Source: Intestinimonas timonensis
GTDB taxonomy: Bacteria; Bacillota; Clostridia; Oscillospirales; Oscillospiraceae
Direction of reading: 5' to 3'
Assembly (NCBI RefSeq): GCF_900626145.1
Contig: NZ_LR130817.1
Location: forward strand, 614,336 to 678,335
DNA length: 64,000 nucleotides
The notes below the pieces were generated by a model. The model saw only the letters and a program-made list of their open reading frames with translations. It was not told the origin of the DNA and searched no databases. Below, one piece after another: positions 1 to 11,800 of this stretch (positions are counted from its first letter, which is position 1; each line of letters opens with the position of its first letter). The position numbers and the translations under genes are program-made.

Positions 1-1
1 G

Positions 2-514
2 CAGTATGACGACGACAGCGGCTGCTTTATTACGACCAAGGAACAGACCCTTCGTCTGGAGCACTCTCTGGTCTCCCTTTCAAAATGGGAGGCGAAGTGG
101 CACAAGCCGTACCTGTCCACCAAGTCGAAGACGGTGGAGGAGCAGATCGACTACGTCCGCTGCATGACCCTGACCCAGAATGTTGACCCCAATGTCTATA
201 CCGCCATTACACCCCAGCTGCTGGCGGTGGTCAAGGACTACATCGAGGACTCCATGACGGCCACCACCTTCTCGAAGGAACAGAGAGGCCGCCGGGGGAG
301 GGAAATCGTGACGGCGGAGATCATCTACTACTGGATGATCTCCCACCAAATCCCCTTCGAGTGCCAGAAGTGGCATTTGAACCGGCTGATGACGCTCATC
401 AACGTATGCAGCGCCAAGACTGGCCCGCAGAAGAAGATGAGCCAGAAGGATATTTTCGCACAAAACCGCGCCCTGAACGCGGCGCGAAGGAAGAGAGGAA
501 ACACAAGGGGGTGA
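2..514 (+). CDS. Phage protein, probable tail-assembly-chaperone-like (5' partial)
   Basis: The reading frame is open from base 2, so the gene starts outside the window; the first internal ATG (134) is not the true start because the upstream in-frame sequence is protein-like, including SLSKWEAKWHKPYLSTKSK at about 68-124. The visible 170 residues are charged and probably helical, with the stretch IIYYWMISHQIPFECQKWHL near residues 107-126 of the visible part. Similar proteins sit just before the tape-measure block in gut Clostridia phages, where tail-assembly chaperones usually lie. The chaperone role is inference from position; no catalytic motif is visible. It ends 4 bp before the endolysin start. 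Confidence 0.6.
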   Translation, partial: QYDDDSGCFITTKEQTLRLEHSLVSLSKWEAKWHKPYLSTKSKTVEEQIDYVRCMTLTQNVDPNVYTAITPQLLAVVKDYIEDSMTATTFSKEQRGRRGREIVTAEIIYYWMISHQIPFECQKWHLNRLMTLINVCSAKTGPQKKMSQKDIFAQNRALNAARRKRGNTRG

Positions 515-518
515 CGCC

Positions 519-1820
519 ATGTATGAAGAACGGATCTGGAGATTCCTGAAGGGGAAGCTGCTTTCCGACTGCGGAGCCGCCGGACTGATGGGAAACCTCT
601 ACGCCGAAAGCGGGCTGAACCCCGTCAATCTCCAGAACACCCATGAGAGGAAGCTGGGGCTCTCGGACAAGGAATACACCCAGCAGGTGGATTTCGGACT
701 TTACGCCGACTTTGTCCATGACGGAGCGGGTTACGGCCTTGCCCAGTGGACCTTCTGGAGCCGGAAGCAGAACCTGCTGGCCTTTGCCAAAAGCAGGGAG
801 AAGAGCATCGGCGATCTGGAGACGCAGCTGGAGTTCCTGTGGAAGGAGCTGACGGAAAGCTACGCCTCCCTGGCGCAGATGCTGATGTCTGCCAGTTCTG
901 TCCGGGCTGCCTCCGACGCGGTCCTGCTCCAGTTTGAACGCCCGGCCGACCAGAGTGAGACGGCCAAAGCCCGCCGGGCTGCCTACGGGCAGAAGTATTA
1001 CGACCAATTTGCAGGAAAGGAGGCGGCCGCCATGAGCAACAGTCCATTGGTCTCCTACACAAAGCTGTCCCCTAACCATTCCGGTAGGCGCAAGCACGCC
1101 ATCGATACCATCTCCATCCACTGTATGGCCGGTGATTTGACGGTGGAGAGCTGCGGAAACCTGTTCGCCAGCCCAAGCCGGAAGGCCAGCAGCAATTACG
1201 GGATCGGGAGCGACGGCCGGATCGGACTCTATGTGGAGGAATGCAATCGCTCCTGGTGCACCTCCTCCAGCTCCAACGACAACCGGGCCATTACCATCGA
1301 GGTGGCGAACAACGGGGGAGCCAACCAGGGATGGCCGGTATCTGACGCGGCTTATCGGTCCCTGATCGCCCTCCTGGTGGACATCTGCCAGAGAAACGGG
1401 GTTAAACGGCTGCTCTGGAAGGGGGACAAGTCGCTGATCGGGCAGGTGGATAAGCAGAACATGACCGTCCACCGCTGGTTTGCGGCAAAGGCGTGCCCAG
1501 GGGACTGGCTTTACAGCCGCCACGGGCAGATCGCCGATGAGGTAAATGCAAAACTGTCTGAGGAGGACGAGGATATGGACCAGACAAAATTCAATGAGAT
1601 GTTCTCCGCCGCCATGACGGATTATCTCAAAGGTCTTCAGAACAACAACTGCGGCGACTGGTCCCAGGAAGCGCGGGGCTGGTGTATAAGCGTCGGGCTG
1701 TTTGCCGGAAACGGAACCGCAGTGGACGGAAAGCCGAACATGATGTGGCCGTCCGGGCTGACCCGTGAACAGGCCGCCCAGCTCTTCTACCGGCTTGCGA
1801 AGATGGTGGGGCTTGCGTGA
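519..1820 (+). CDS. Endolysin: tail-lysozyme domain plus amidase_2 plus SLH-like C-terminus
   Basis: This 433-residue protein has three parts. Residues 1-165 resemble the phage tail lysozyme family, with the catalytic-Glu region GLMGNLYAESGLNP at about 22-35 and GYGLAQWT further on. Residues about 180-345 resemble an N-acetylmuramoyl-L-alanine amidase (amidase_2/PGRP fold), with zinc-ligand candidates in SIHCMAG and in HRWFAAKACPGDW. Residues about 370-433 (GWCISVGLFAGNG, LTREQAAQLFYRLAK) resemble a single S-layer-homology repeat that could bind the host wall. Two peptidoglycan-cleaving domains in one protein fit an endolysin; it is followed by a holin-like gene. The alternative is a virion-associated lysin used at entry, given its place inside the tail cluster. 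Confidence 0.85.
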   Translation: MYEERIWRFLKGKLLSDCGAAGLMGNLYAESGLNPVNLQNTHERKLGLSDKEYTQQVDFGLYADFVHDGAGYGLAQWTFWSRKQNLLAFAKSREKSIGDLETQLEFLWKELTESYASLAQMLMSASSVRAASDAVLLQFERPADQSETAKARRAAYGQKYYDQFAGKEAAAMSNSPLVSYTKLSPNHSGRRKHAIDTISIHCMAGDLTVESCGNLFASPSRKASSNYGIGSDGRIGLYVEECNRSWCTSSSSNDNRAITIEVANNGGANQGWPVSDAAYRSLIALLVDICQRNGVKRLLWKGDKSLIGQVDKQNMTVHRWFAAKACPGDWLYSRHGQIADEVNAKLSEEDEDMDQTKFNEMFSAAMTDYLKGLQNNNCGDWSQEARGWCISVGLFAGNGTAVDGKPNMMWPSGLTREQAAQLFYRLAKMVGLA

Positions 1821-2173
1821 TGAGAAATCGTACAAGCCGAACCAGAGGCAAAGCTGGAAGAAAGCCGGACCTGTCGCAGTTTTCAAAATGGATGATCGCC
1901 GACATTCGTCCCCTGCTGTGGGTCGTGACTGTCGGCGGTTTTTTACTGGCCTTTTACTGTGTCTACAAGGGATACACCGGCGCGCTTCCGTGGATCGGCG
2001 CTATGGTGGGGCTCCCCTGGGGCGCCCATGGCATGGTGTGCAGCTTTTATCTGAACCTGTGCAAATCCGACCACCGGGAGGGCGGCATCACCTTTGAAAC
2101 GGCAAAGGCCGCCAATTTCAACACCAATGTTTCACAGACGCCGGTAGGCTCCGTGGAGAGCCCGGCAATTTAA
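1817..2173 (+). CDS. Small phage membrane protein of the lysis cassette
   Basis: The gene overlaps the end of the endolysin gene (GTG at 1817, ATG at 1820, endolysin stop 1818-1820), which points to translational coupling. The 118-residue product begins with an Arg/Lys-rich stretch and has two hydrophobic segments at about residues 31-50 and 55-72, followed by a hydrophilic tail. No family is recognised. Position between endolysin and holin suggests a role in lysis or its timing, which is inference. The last third (TFETAKAANFNTNVSQT) has no visible motif. Confidence 0.65.
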   Translation: MMRNRTSRTRGKAGRKPDLSQFSKWMIADIRPLLWVVTVGGFLLAFYCVYKGYTGALPWIGAMVGLPWGAHGMVCSFYLNLCKSDHREGGITFETAKAANFNTNVSQTPVGSVESPAI

Positions 2174-2185
2174 GGAGGAGTATCG

Positions 2186-2491
2186 ATGACTGCGGAAATC
2201 ATTTCCTCGCTGCTGATGCTTGTTGGCGGAATCACCATCCTGACCAACATCATCGTGCAGGTGGTCAAGAGCATCACCTGGGACAAAATTCCCACAAACT
2301 TGGTTGCGCTGTTCGTATCAGAGGCGCTGACGCTGGCCCTGGGAGGGGCCTATGCCTCGGTAAAGGGCATCGACATCGCCTGGTACATGGTGGCGGCCGC
2401 CATCGTGGTGGGGCTGATGTCCGCCTATGCGGCCATGTTCGGCTTCGATAAATTCAAGGAAGCCATCGAGGGCTGGAAACAGAAAAGCTGA
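2186..2491 (+). CDS. Phage holin
   Basis: The 101-residue protein has three predicted hydrophobic segments (about residues 4-24, 38-58, 64-86) and a short charged C-terminus ending KQKS, the usual size and layout of small phage holins. A strong Shine-Dalgarno (AAGGAGGAG at 2172-2180) precedes the ATG. Holins oligomerise in the membrane and release endolysin to the wall; the endolysin gene lies two genes upstream, which supports the call. The exact holin family was not identified. Confidence 0.75.
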   Translation: MTAEIISSLLMLVGGITILTNIIVQVVKSITWDKIPTNLVALFVSEALTLALGGAYASVKGIDIAWYMVAAAIVVGLMSAYAAMFGFDKFKEAIEGWKQKS

Positions 2492-2512
2492 TCTTGAAGG
2501 AGGTGGCCGAAC

Positions 2513-2890
2513 GTGATCCATTTCAGACATACGGGGGATTTCTCGAAGCTGACCCGGTTTATGGAACGGGCAAAGGAGGCCGTCCGTCTCGGCGATCTGA
2601 ACAAGTATGGCCGGGCGGGGGTGGCGGCCCTCTCGTCCGCAACCCCGGTTGACTCCGGAGAAACGGCCGCCTCCTGGTATTACGAGATTACCAACAAGAA
2701 CAACACCATCACCATCTCGTTTCACAATTCCAACATTCAAAATGGAGTCCCCATCGCCATCCTTCTCCAATACGGGCATGGCACGGGGACCGGAGGCTGG
2801 GTACAGGGAAGAGATTACATCAACCCTGCGATCCAGCCTATTTTTGACCAGATAGCAGAATACGCCTGGAAGGAGGTGACTCGGTCATGA
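2513..2890 (+). CDS. HK97 gp10-like tail-completion / head-tail joining protein
   Basis: The 125-residue protein starts with GTG behind the strong ribosome binding site GAAGGAGGTGG (2495-2505). The pattern ATPVDSGETAASWYYEI near residues 43-59 followed by YGHGTGTGGWVQGRDYINPA and a helical C-terminus is typical of the HK97 gp10 family (T-x-V-D-T/S-G then an F/Y-x-x-GHGT-x-G block). These proteins finish the head-proximal tail end. The gene overlaps the tape measure by 4 bp (ATGA). Its place right before the tape measure, after the lysis genes, is unusual but consistent with tail assembly. Confidence 0.8.
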   Translation: MIHFRHTGDFSKLTRFMERAKEAVRLGDLNKYGRAGVAALSSATPVDSGETAASWYYEITNKNNTITISFHNSNIQNGVPIAILLQYGHGTGTGGWVQGRDYINPAIQPIFDQIAEYAWKEVTRS

Positions 2891-5800
2891 GCAGGACGAT
2901 CGACGAGAGAATCGTTGAAATGCGGTTTGATAACCGGCAGTTCGAGCAGAACGTGCAGACCAGCCTGTCTACGCTGGACAAACTCAAGCGGGGACTGGAC
3001 CTGGACAACGCCGCCAAGAGCCTTGACGGGCTTGGGGACGCGGCGAAGCGGTGCGACATGTCCGTCCTCGGCAAGTCTGTGGAGACGGTCCAGGCCAAAT
3101 TTTCGGCGTTCCAGGTCGTCGCCATGACGACTCTTTCCAACATCACCAATTCGGCGGTGAACACGGGAAAGCGGCTCGTGTCCGCCCTGACAATCGACCC
3201 CATTAAAACGGGTTTTCAGGAGTATGAGACCCAGATCGGGGCGGTGCAGACCATCCTGGCCAACACCCAGCACGAGGGGACCAACCTCCAGCAGGTGAAC
3301 CGGGCCCTGGATGAGCTGAATACCTACGCGGATAAGACCATCTACAACTTTACCGAGATGACCCGGAACATCGGCACGTTCACCGCGGCCGGCGCCAACC
3401 TGCGGACCTCGGTGGACTCCATCAAGGGTATCGCTAACCTGGCGGCCATTTCGGGCTCCACCTCCCAGCAGGCATCCACAGCCATGTACCAGCTCTCCCA
3501 GGCCCTGGCCGCAGGCAAGGTCTCCCTGATGGACTGGAACTCTGTGGTCAACGCCGGTATGGGCGGCAAGGTGTTCCAGGACGCCCTGGTGCGCACCTCC
3601 GAGCTGCTGGGCACCGGCGCGCAGAACGCCATCAATATGTACGGCTCCTTCCGGGAATCCCTCACCAGAGGCGAGTGGCTCACCACAGAGGTGCTTACCG
3701 AGACCCTGAAGCAGTTTGCCGGCGCGTACAGCGAGGCCGACCTGATCCAGCAGGGATTCTCGGAGGCCCAGGCCCGGGACATCGCCCAAATGGCGAAGAC
3801 GGCGGAGGACGCCGCCACCAAGGTCAAGACCTTTACCCAGCTCTGGGACACCCTGAAGGAGAGCGCTCAGTCCGGCTGGACCACCACATGGGAAATCCTG
3901 GTTGGCGACTTTGAGGAAGCCAAGGAAGTGCTGACCGAGGTGTCCGACGCCATTGGCGGCGTGATCAGCGAGACCTCCCAGGCGAGAAACGAATTACTCA
4001 GCGGCGGTCTCAGCTCCGGCTGGAAGCAGCTGCTGGACCAGGGCATCGCCGATGAGGGCGGGTTCATTGAGTCCATCCAGGAGGTGGCCCGAGAGAGCGG
4101 CGACGCCTTTGACAAGCTGGTGGCCGACTCGGAGAGCTTCAGTGACGCGCTGAAGCAGGGGCTGACGGACGGGGTCGTATCCTCCGAGACCCTGACGCAG
4201 GCGGTCCATAACCTGCGGGAGAAGATGACCGGCATGTCCCAGGAGGAGCGCAAGGCGGCCGGATACACCGCGGAGATGATCGAGCAGATTGAAGCCCTGG
4301 ACAAGGGACTTCAAAATGGTTCGGTCTCCATGGAGGAGTTTACGGAAAAGATCCTGCGCCCCTCCGGACGGGAAAACCTGATCCAGGCGGTCTGGAATGC
4401 GGCTAAGGGCCTGGTCAGCGTCATTACCCCCATCAAGGACGCATTCCGCGAAATCTTTCCGCCCGCAACCGCCGACCAGCTGTACTCTCTTACGGAGACT
4501 CTCCGCAGCTTTTCTGAGTGGCTGACCCTCTCCGAGGAGACGGCGGACAAGCTGGGGCGCACCTTCAAGGGGCTTTTCTCGGTGCTGGACCTGGTGCGGC
4601 AGGGCGCTCTGGCGATTTTCAACGCTTTGGCGCCTCTGGGCAGCGGAGCCGGTTCCCTGGCTGACGGCATTCTCACCATAACCGCAGGGATCGGAGATTT
4701 CCTGGTCGGCATCAACGAGGCGGCCAAGCAGGGAGAGTTCTTTGGAACGGTGGCCCAGACGGTCGCCTCGGCGCTGGAGTTTGTTGTGTCCGGGATCGAG
4801 CGACTGACCGGATTTCTCGCCGACGCCTTTGCTGCCCCAGGCCTGGAATCCTTCCAGGCGCTTTTGGGACGCATCCAGACCCGCATTGGGCAGGTCATCG
4901 ACGTGGTGAGCGGCCTGGGCGGCGGGGTCAGCGACGCGGCGGATACTATGGATTCCGCCCTGGAAAACAGCAAATTCCTGCAAATGCTCCAGACCATTTT
5001 CAACGGCGCAAAGACCCTGGTCTCTGGCATCATCGGCGTATTCGGCGGCCTTGCCGGCGCACTGGTGGAGAGCCTGAGCAACGCGAATTTCAGCGGCGTC
5101 ATCGACCTGCTGAACGGCGTCTCCCTGGGTGCTATCGCCCTGGGCATTAAGAAGTTCCTGGACTCCTTCCGGGAGGTCACAGACAGCGTCGGCAGCATCA
5201 AGGAGGGCGTGATCGGGATTCTGGACGGCGTAAAGGGCTGTTTCCAGGCCTGGCAGAATGACGTCAACGCCAAGGCCCTGCTGAAGATCGCGGCCGCTGT
5301 CGCGGTGCTGTCCGCATCCATTCTCACCATTTCCCTGATCGACAGTGAAAAGCTGACGGCGTCCCTGGGGGCCATCACGGTGCTCTTTACCGAGCTGATG
5401 GCGGCCATGGCGGTGTTCGGAAAGCTGGACCTGAATGTCCGCGGAACAATGAAGCGCTCCACGGCAATGATCGCCCTCTCCTCCTCGGTCCTGATTCTGG
5501 CCTCCGCGCTGAAAAGCATTGCCACGCTGGAACCGGAACAGATGGCGGCGGGGCTTGCGGGCATCGCCGGACTTATGGCTGCCCTGGTGGCAGCCGCGAA
5601 GGTGCTGGGCTCCGGTTCAAGCTCCATCATCAAGGGTTCTGCCCAGATGGTGGTCTTTGCCGCGGCAATCAAAATACTGGCCTCGGCCTGCGCCGACCTG
5701 GCCCAGCTGGACCTTGCCGGACTGGCAAAGGGTCTGATCGGCGTCGGTGTGCTGCTGGCAGAGGTATCGCTCTTCATGAACGCGGCCAAGTTCAGCGGAA

Positions 5801-8800
5801 GGTCGGTGGTCACTGCCTCGGGCGTTCTGGTACTGGCCGGCGCTATGAAGGTGCTGGCCTCGGCCTGCAAAGACTTTGCCCAGATGGGTGTTGGCGAGCT
5901 GGTCAAGGGGCTGAGCGCCATCGGCGCGGTCCTGCTGGAGATCACGGCCTTTACCAAGCTGGCCGGAAGCGCCAAGGGGCTGATCACCACCGGAGCCGCC
6001 ATGATCGAGATTGGCGCGGCCATGAAGATATTTGCCTCCGCTATGGCGGACTTCGGACGGATGTCTCTGGCAGAGATCGGCAAGGGCTTGCTGGCTATGG
6101 GCGGAGCCCTGGCAGAGGTGGCTGTGGCCATGCGCTTTATGCCCCGGAACATGGTAACCATGGGGGCGGGCTTGATCGCGGTGGGAGCCGCGCTGAACAT
6201 CATTGCCGACGCCATGCGGTCCATGGGCGGCATGAGCTGGGAGGCTGTCGCAAAGAGCCTGGTCACCATGGGCGGGGCTCTGGTCGAGCTGGCCGTTGGT
6301 CTGAACTTCATGAACGGCACGTTGGGCGGTTCCGCCGCCATGCTGGTGGCTGCCGCCGCGCTGGCAGTGCTGACGCCGGTGCTGGTTACGCTGGGCAGCA
6401 TGAGCTGGGAAGCCATTGCCAAGGGGCTGGTCACGGTGGCCGGCGCCTTTGCCGTCATCGGAACGGCCGGCGCACTGCTCACTCCGCTGCTGCCGACGAT
6501 TCTTGGCCTGGGCGGCGCCTTCGCTCTGATCGGCGTTGGTGTTGCCGGCGTTGGGGCAGGTCTGCTCCTTGTCGGAACCGGCCTATCCGCCATTGCGGTG
6601 GGCATTACGGCCCTGGCAACCTCCCTTGGAGCGGGCGTAGCCATTATCGTGGCCGGCCTGACCTCTATCATCACGGGCATCGCGGCGCTGATCCCGGCCA
6701 TTGCGGAGAAGCTGGGTGAGGCGGTGGTGGCCTTTGCACAGGTCATTACGAATGGCGCTCCTGCCATTGGCGAGGCCGTCAAGACCCTTGTCCTCACCAT
6801 GGTGGACGTTCTGGTGGAGTGTGTCCCGGCCATCGCCGAGGGCGCTCTGGAGCTGGTTGCCGGGGTGCTGGACGCCCTGGTGGCCTATACGCCCCAGATC
6901 GTGGACTCCATCATGCAGTTCCTGATCGCGGTGATCGACGGGCTGGCCCGCAACATGCCCACCCTGATCCAGTCGGTGGTGGACCTGCTGATGTCCTTCT
7001 TCTCCGGCATCGTATCGGCGCTGGGAAGCATCGACACCGACGCGCTGCTGAAGGGCATCGCCGGAATCGGCCTGCTGAGCGGCATTATGGTGGCGCTGGG
7101 CGCTCTGGCCGGACTGATCCCCTCCGCCATGGTGGGTGTGCTTGGTCTGGGCGTTGTCATCGCAGAGCTGGCCATTGTTCTGGCGGCGGTGGGCGCGCTG
7201 GCGCAGATCCCCGGCCTGGAGTGGCTCATCAGCGAGGGTGGTCAGCTCTTGCAGACCATCGGGAACGCCATTGGTGGCTTTATCGGCGGCATCGTGGGCG
7301 GATTTATGAGCGGGGTATCCGGCTCCTTCCCCCAGATCGGCATGGACCTGGCCGCCTTTATGACCAACATACAGCCCTTTATCGACGGGGCAAGAGGTAT
7401 CGACCCGGCCATGCTGGAGGGCGTCAAGGCCCTCACCGGGGCGATCATGCTGATTACGGCGGCCGATTTGCTGGAGGGTCTGACCTCCTGGCTCACCGGC
7501 GGCTCGTCCCTTTCCACCTTTGCCGAGGAGCTGGTGCCCTTCGGCGAGGCTATGAAGAAATTCTCCCACAGCATTACCGGACTGGACGGCGACCTGGTCA
7601 GCACGGCGGCAATCGCTGGAAAGACACTGGCTGAGATGGCCGCGATCCTGCCCAACAGCGGCGGCATCGCGGGATTCTTTGCCGGAGAAAACGACATGGG
7701 GACCTTCGGCGACCAGCTTGTGGGCTTCGGCGGCTCCATGATGAAGTTTGCCGCAAGCATCAAGGGGTTGGACACCGACGCGGTTCAAAATGCTGCTATC
7801 GCCGGTAAGGCCATGGCGGAGCTGGCTGCCACCCTCCCCAACACAGGAGGGGCGGTGGGCTTCTTTGCCGGCAACAACGACATGGACGACTTCGGCGAAC
7901 AGCTCGTACCCTTCGGAGCGGCCATCAAAGCCTATTCCGACGCGGTCAAGGGGCTTGATGTGGAGGCGGTCACCAATTCCGCCATTGCCGGACAGGCCAT
8001 GTCGGAGCTGGCGGCTACTTTGCCCAACACCGGCGGAGCCATAGCCTTCTTCGCTGGCGACAACGACCTTGCCACCTTCGGCGAGCAGCTGGTGTCCTTC
8101 GGGGCGTCCATCAAAAGCTATGCCCAGGAGGTGACGGGGCTGGATACCGACGCGGTCGCCAGCTCGGCGGTCGCCGGACAGACCCTGGTGGAGTTGGCAA
8201 ACACCTTGCCCAACACCGGGGGCCTGGTGGCCTTCTTCACAGGCGACAACGACCTTGAGACCTTCGGGGAACAGCTGGTGCCCTTTGGGGAGGCGATGAA
8301 GGCCTACTCCGACAGCGTGACCGGCATGGACAGCGCAGCCGTAACCGCCTCCGCCACTGCGGCGAAGGCCCTTGCGGAGCTGCAAGCCTCGCTGCCCAAT
8401 ATTGGCGGCGTGGTGGATTTCTTTACCGGCGGCAACGACCTGGAGACCTTCGCAAACGGCCTTCTCCCCTTTGGAGAGGGCATGAAGGCCTATGCCGACG
8501 CGGTGAGCGGAATGGACGCGGGGGCGGTTTCCGCCTCCATTATCGCCGCCCAGGCCCTGGCAGAGCTCCAGGCATCTCTTCCCCATGTGGGAGGGGTGAT
8601 GAACTTCTTTACCGGGGGCAACGATCTTGGCCTGTTCGCAGAGGGGATTCTCTCCTTCGGCGAGGCCATGAATTCCTACGGAAACGCCGTATCCGGCATC
8701 GATGCCGGGGCGGTATCCGCCTCCGCTACTGCGGCTCAGGCGCTGTCCCGGCTCCAGGCGTCCCTCCCCAATGTAGGCGGCATCATGGAATTCTTCACCG

Positions 8801-11800
8801 GCGGGAATGACCTTGGGAAATTTTCCGAGGGCATCATCCCCTTCGGCGAAGCGATGAAAGCCTACGGCGAGTCGGTGGCCGGCATCGACTCCAGCGCGGT
8901 AGAGGCCTCTGCCACTGCCGCTCAATCCCTGGCAGAGCTCCAGGCGGCCCTTCCCCAGGTGGGCGGGCTTATGGAGTTCTTTACCGGCGGCAATGACCTT
9001 GGGGTATTCTCGGAGGGCATCGTGCCCTTTGGGGCCGCTATGAAGTCCTATGCCGAAGCGGTTTCCGGCATCAACGCCGACGCGGTCACGGCCTCCGCTG
9101 TGGCGGCCCAGGCGCTGGCACAGCTGCAAACCGACCTGCCCAATGTGAGCGGGGTCATGGCATTCTTCAACGGAGGCAACGACCTTGGAACCTTTGCCGC
9201 CGGCATCGTACCCTTCGGCGCGGCCATGAAGTCCTATGGGGACGCCGTGGCCGACATCAACACCGGAGCCATCACCGCCTCGGCCATTGCCGCCCAGTCT
9301 CTGGCGCGGCTGCAAGAGGCCCTTCCCCTGGTAGGCGGTGTGATGGAATTCTTCAACGGAAGCCAGGACCTGGCCGCTTTTGCGGCGGGCATCATCCCCT
9401 TCGGCGCGGCCATGAAATCCTACGGCGACGCTGTGGCGGATATTCGGCCGGAAGCGGTGGAAAGCTCCGCCTCCGCCGGAATGGCCCTGGTGGAGCTGGC
9501 AAAGGCCCTTCCCAACACGGGCGGCCTGCTGTCCTTCTTTACCGGAGGGACCGACCTGGCCGCCTTTGGCGATGACCTGACGCTGTTTGGCGCGGATCTT
9601 TCCGCCTATGCGGAGGCCATCAGCAATGTGAAGGCGGACGCGGTGACGGCCTCGGCCAACGCAGCGGAAGCGCTCTCCAATCTCGCCTCCGGCCTGCCGG
9701 ACAGCAGTCTGTTTGACAAGTGGTTCGGCGGAGACCAGACGCTGGCCTCCTTTGGCGGGGATATTTCCAAGTTCGGCGCGGCCATGAAGGACTATTACGG
9801 CCAAATCTCCGGCATCGACACCGGGCGGATGGCCGACGTGGTCGCACAGGTATGGAGCCTGCTGGAGCTGGCTGAGGGGGCCGCAGGGGTCAACACCAGC
9901 GGTCTGACCGGCTTTGCCGACAGCATGAGGAAGATGGGAGACGCCGGCATCTCCGGCTTTACCAGCGCTTTCTACAACTGCGGCGACACGGTCAACAAAG
10001 CCGTGTCCAGTATGCTGTCCACCGTCAGCGGCGCCGTCCTCTCCAACCTCCCCGTGACAAACGGGGCCATGGAGACGGTGGTCCAGTCGCTGGCGAACAT
10101 TGTGGACGGGAAGGTCCCGGCCATCCGGACATCGACATCGGATATGATGCGGACCATGGAAGCATCCATCACGGCCCACTCCAGAACGGTGGGGGACGCG
10201 ATGAGGACGGTGCTCTCCACCGCCGTATCCAACATCAACCGCATGAAGCCGGAGTTCGAGACCGCCGGAAAGAACGCCGGGCAGGGCTTTATCAACGGCA
10301 TCAACTCCAAGCTGGGCGGCGCAAGGTCCGCCGGCCGAAGCCTGGGCCTGGCCGCTCTGGAAGCGGCAAAGAAGGCGCTGGACAGCCACTCCCCCTCCCG
10401 GGAATTCATCCATCTGGGCGAAAACGTGGGCGAGGGTCTGGCCATCGGCGTCAACAACAGCATCGTCCCTGCCGCACAGGCCGCCTCCGGCATGATCGAC
10501 GAGGTGATCGCCGTCAGCGAGAAGGGCGTCGATGCCTTTGAGGATTGGATCAACGAGAAGCAGTATTACGGCGAGCTGAGCCTGATGGACGAGCTGGCCG
10601 GATGGGAAAACCTCCAAAAGAAGTACAGGGCCGGCAGTGAGGAGCGGATGAAGATCGACCGGGAGGTCTATCGGGTTCAAAATGAACTGGTTTCCGCCAC
10701 CTACCAGGCCTCCCTGGACTGGATCGAGGAGGAGAAGTATTACAAGCGCCTGAGCACCGAGGAGGAGCTGGCCGCCTATGAGCGGATGCAGGCCCGGTAT
10801 CTGGAGGGCAGCAAGGAACGGATGGAGCTGGACCGGAAGGTCTTCACCCTCCGCAACCAGCTTGTGGACGAGTCCTATCAGAACTCCATGGACTGGATCG
10901 AGGAGGAAAAGTATTACAACCGTCTGAGCCTGGCCGACGAGCTGGCCGCCTACAAGCGGGTCCAGAGCCGGTACGCCAAGGGCACCGAGGAGCGGAAGAA
11001 GCTGGACCGGGAGGTCTACCGGCTGGAGCAGGAAATCTACGAGGCCCAGCAGCAGTACATCGCCGACGTGCAGAGCGTTCAGGAGTCTGCCAACCAGCGG
11101 CGCATCCAGCTGGAGGAGGCCTATGCCAACAAGGTCAAGTCCATCAACGAGCAGCTGGAACGGGACATCGAATCCCTGAACCAGCAGTATCAGGACGCGG
11201 TGGAGTCCCGGACCAAGAGCCTGTACCAGTCCTACGGCCTCTTTGACGAGGTCGCGAAGAAGGAAGCGGTCAGCAGTGAAACGCTGATGCAGAATCTGGA
11301 GGGTCAGGTCCAGGAGTTTGGCGAGTGGCAGGATATTCTGGGTCAGCTCTCCGCCAGGGGCGTTGACTCGGACCTGATCGCGGAGCTTCAGGAGATGGGG
11401 CCCTCTGCCATCGAAGAGATCCGGGCGCTGAACTCCATGAGCGATGACGAGCTGGAGAAGTATGTCTCCCTCTGGTCCATCAAGCACGCCCAGGCCCGTG
11501 ACCAGGCGACCTCGGAACTGGAGGGGCTTCGGGTGGAGACCCAGGAGCAGATCGCGCAGCTCCGGGCGGACGCGGCGGTGGAGCTGGAGGAGTACCGGCT
11601 GACCTGGCAGAGCGAAATGGCCCAGCTGGAGGAGGATACCAGCCGTCAGCTGGCCTCCCTCCGGCAGGAATTCTCGGAAAATGTGGGCCTGATCAAGCGG
11701 GACACGGAAGCCAAGATGACGGAAATGACCGAGGCGGCCCGGAAAATCCTGTCGGAAGCCGGGTGGACGGAGACGGGGCAGCAAATTCCCGCCGGCCTCG

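Noticed and set aside
399..1886. Long minus-strand frame opposite the endolysin
   Set aside because: No domain is recognisable and the opposite strand has a clear lysozyme-amidase protein.
7492..9900. CRISPR-like array
   Set aside because: The 186-bp units are in-frame protein repeats without constant short repeats or unique spacers.
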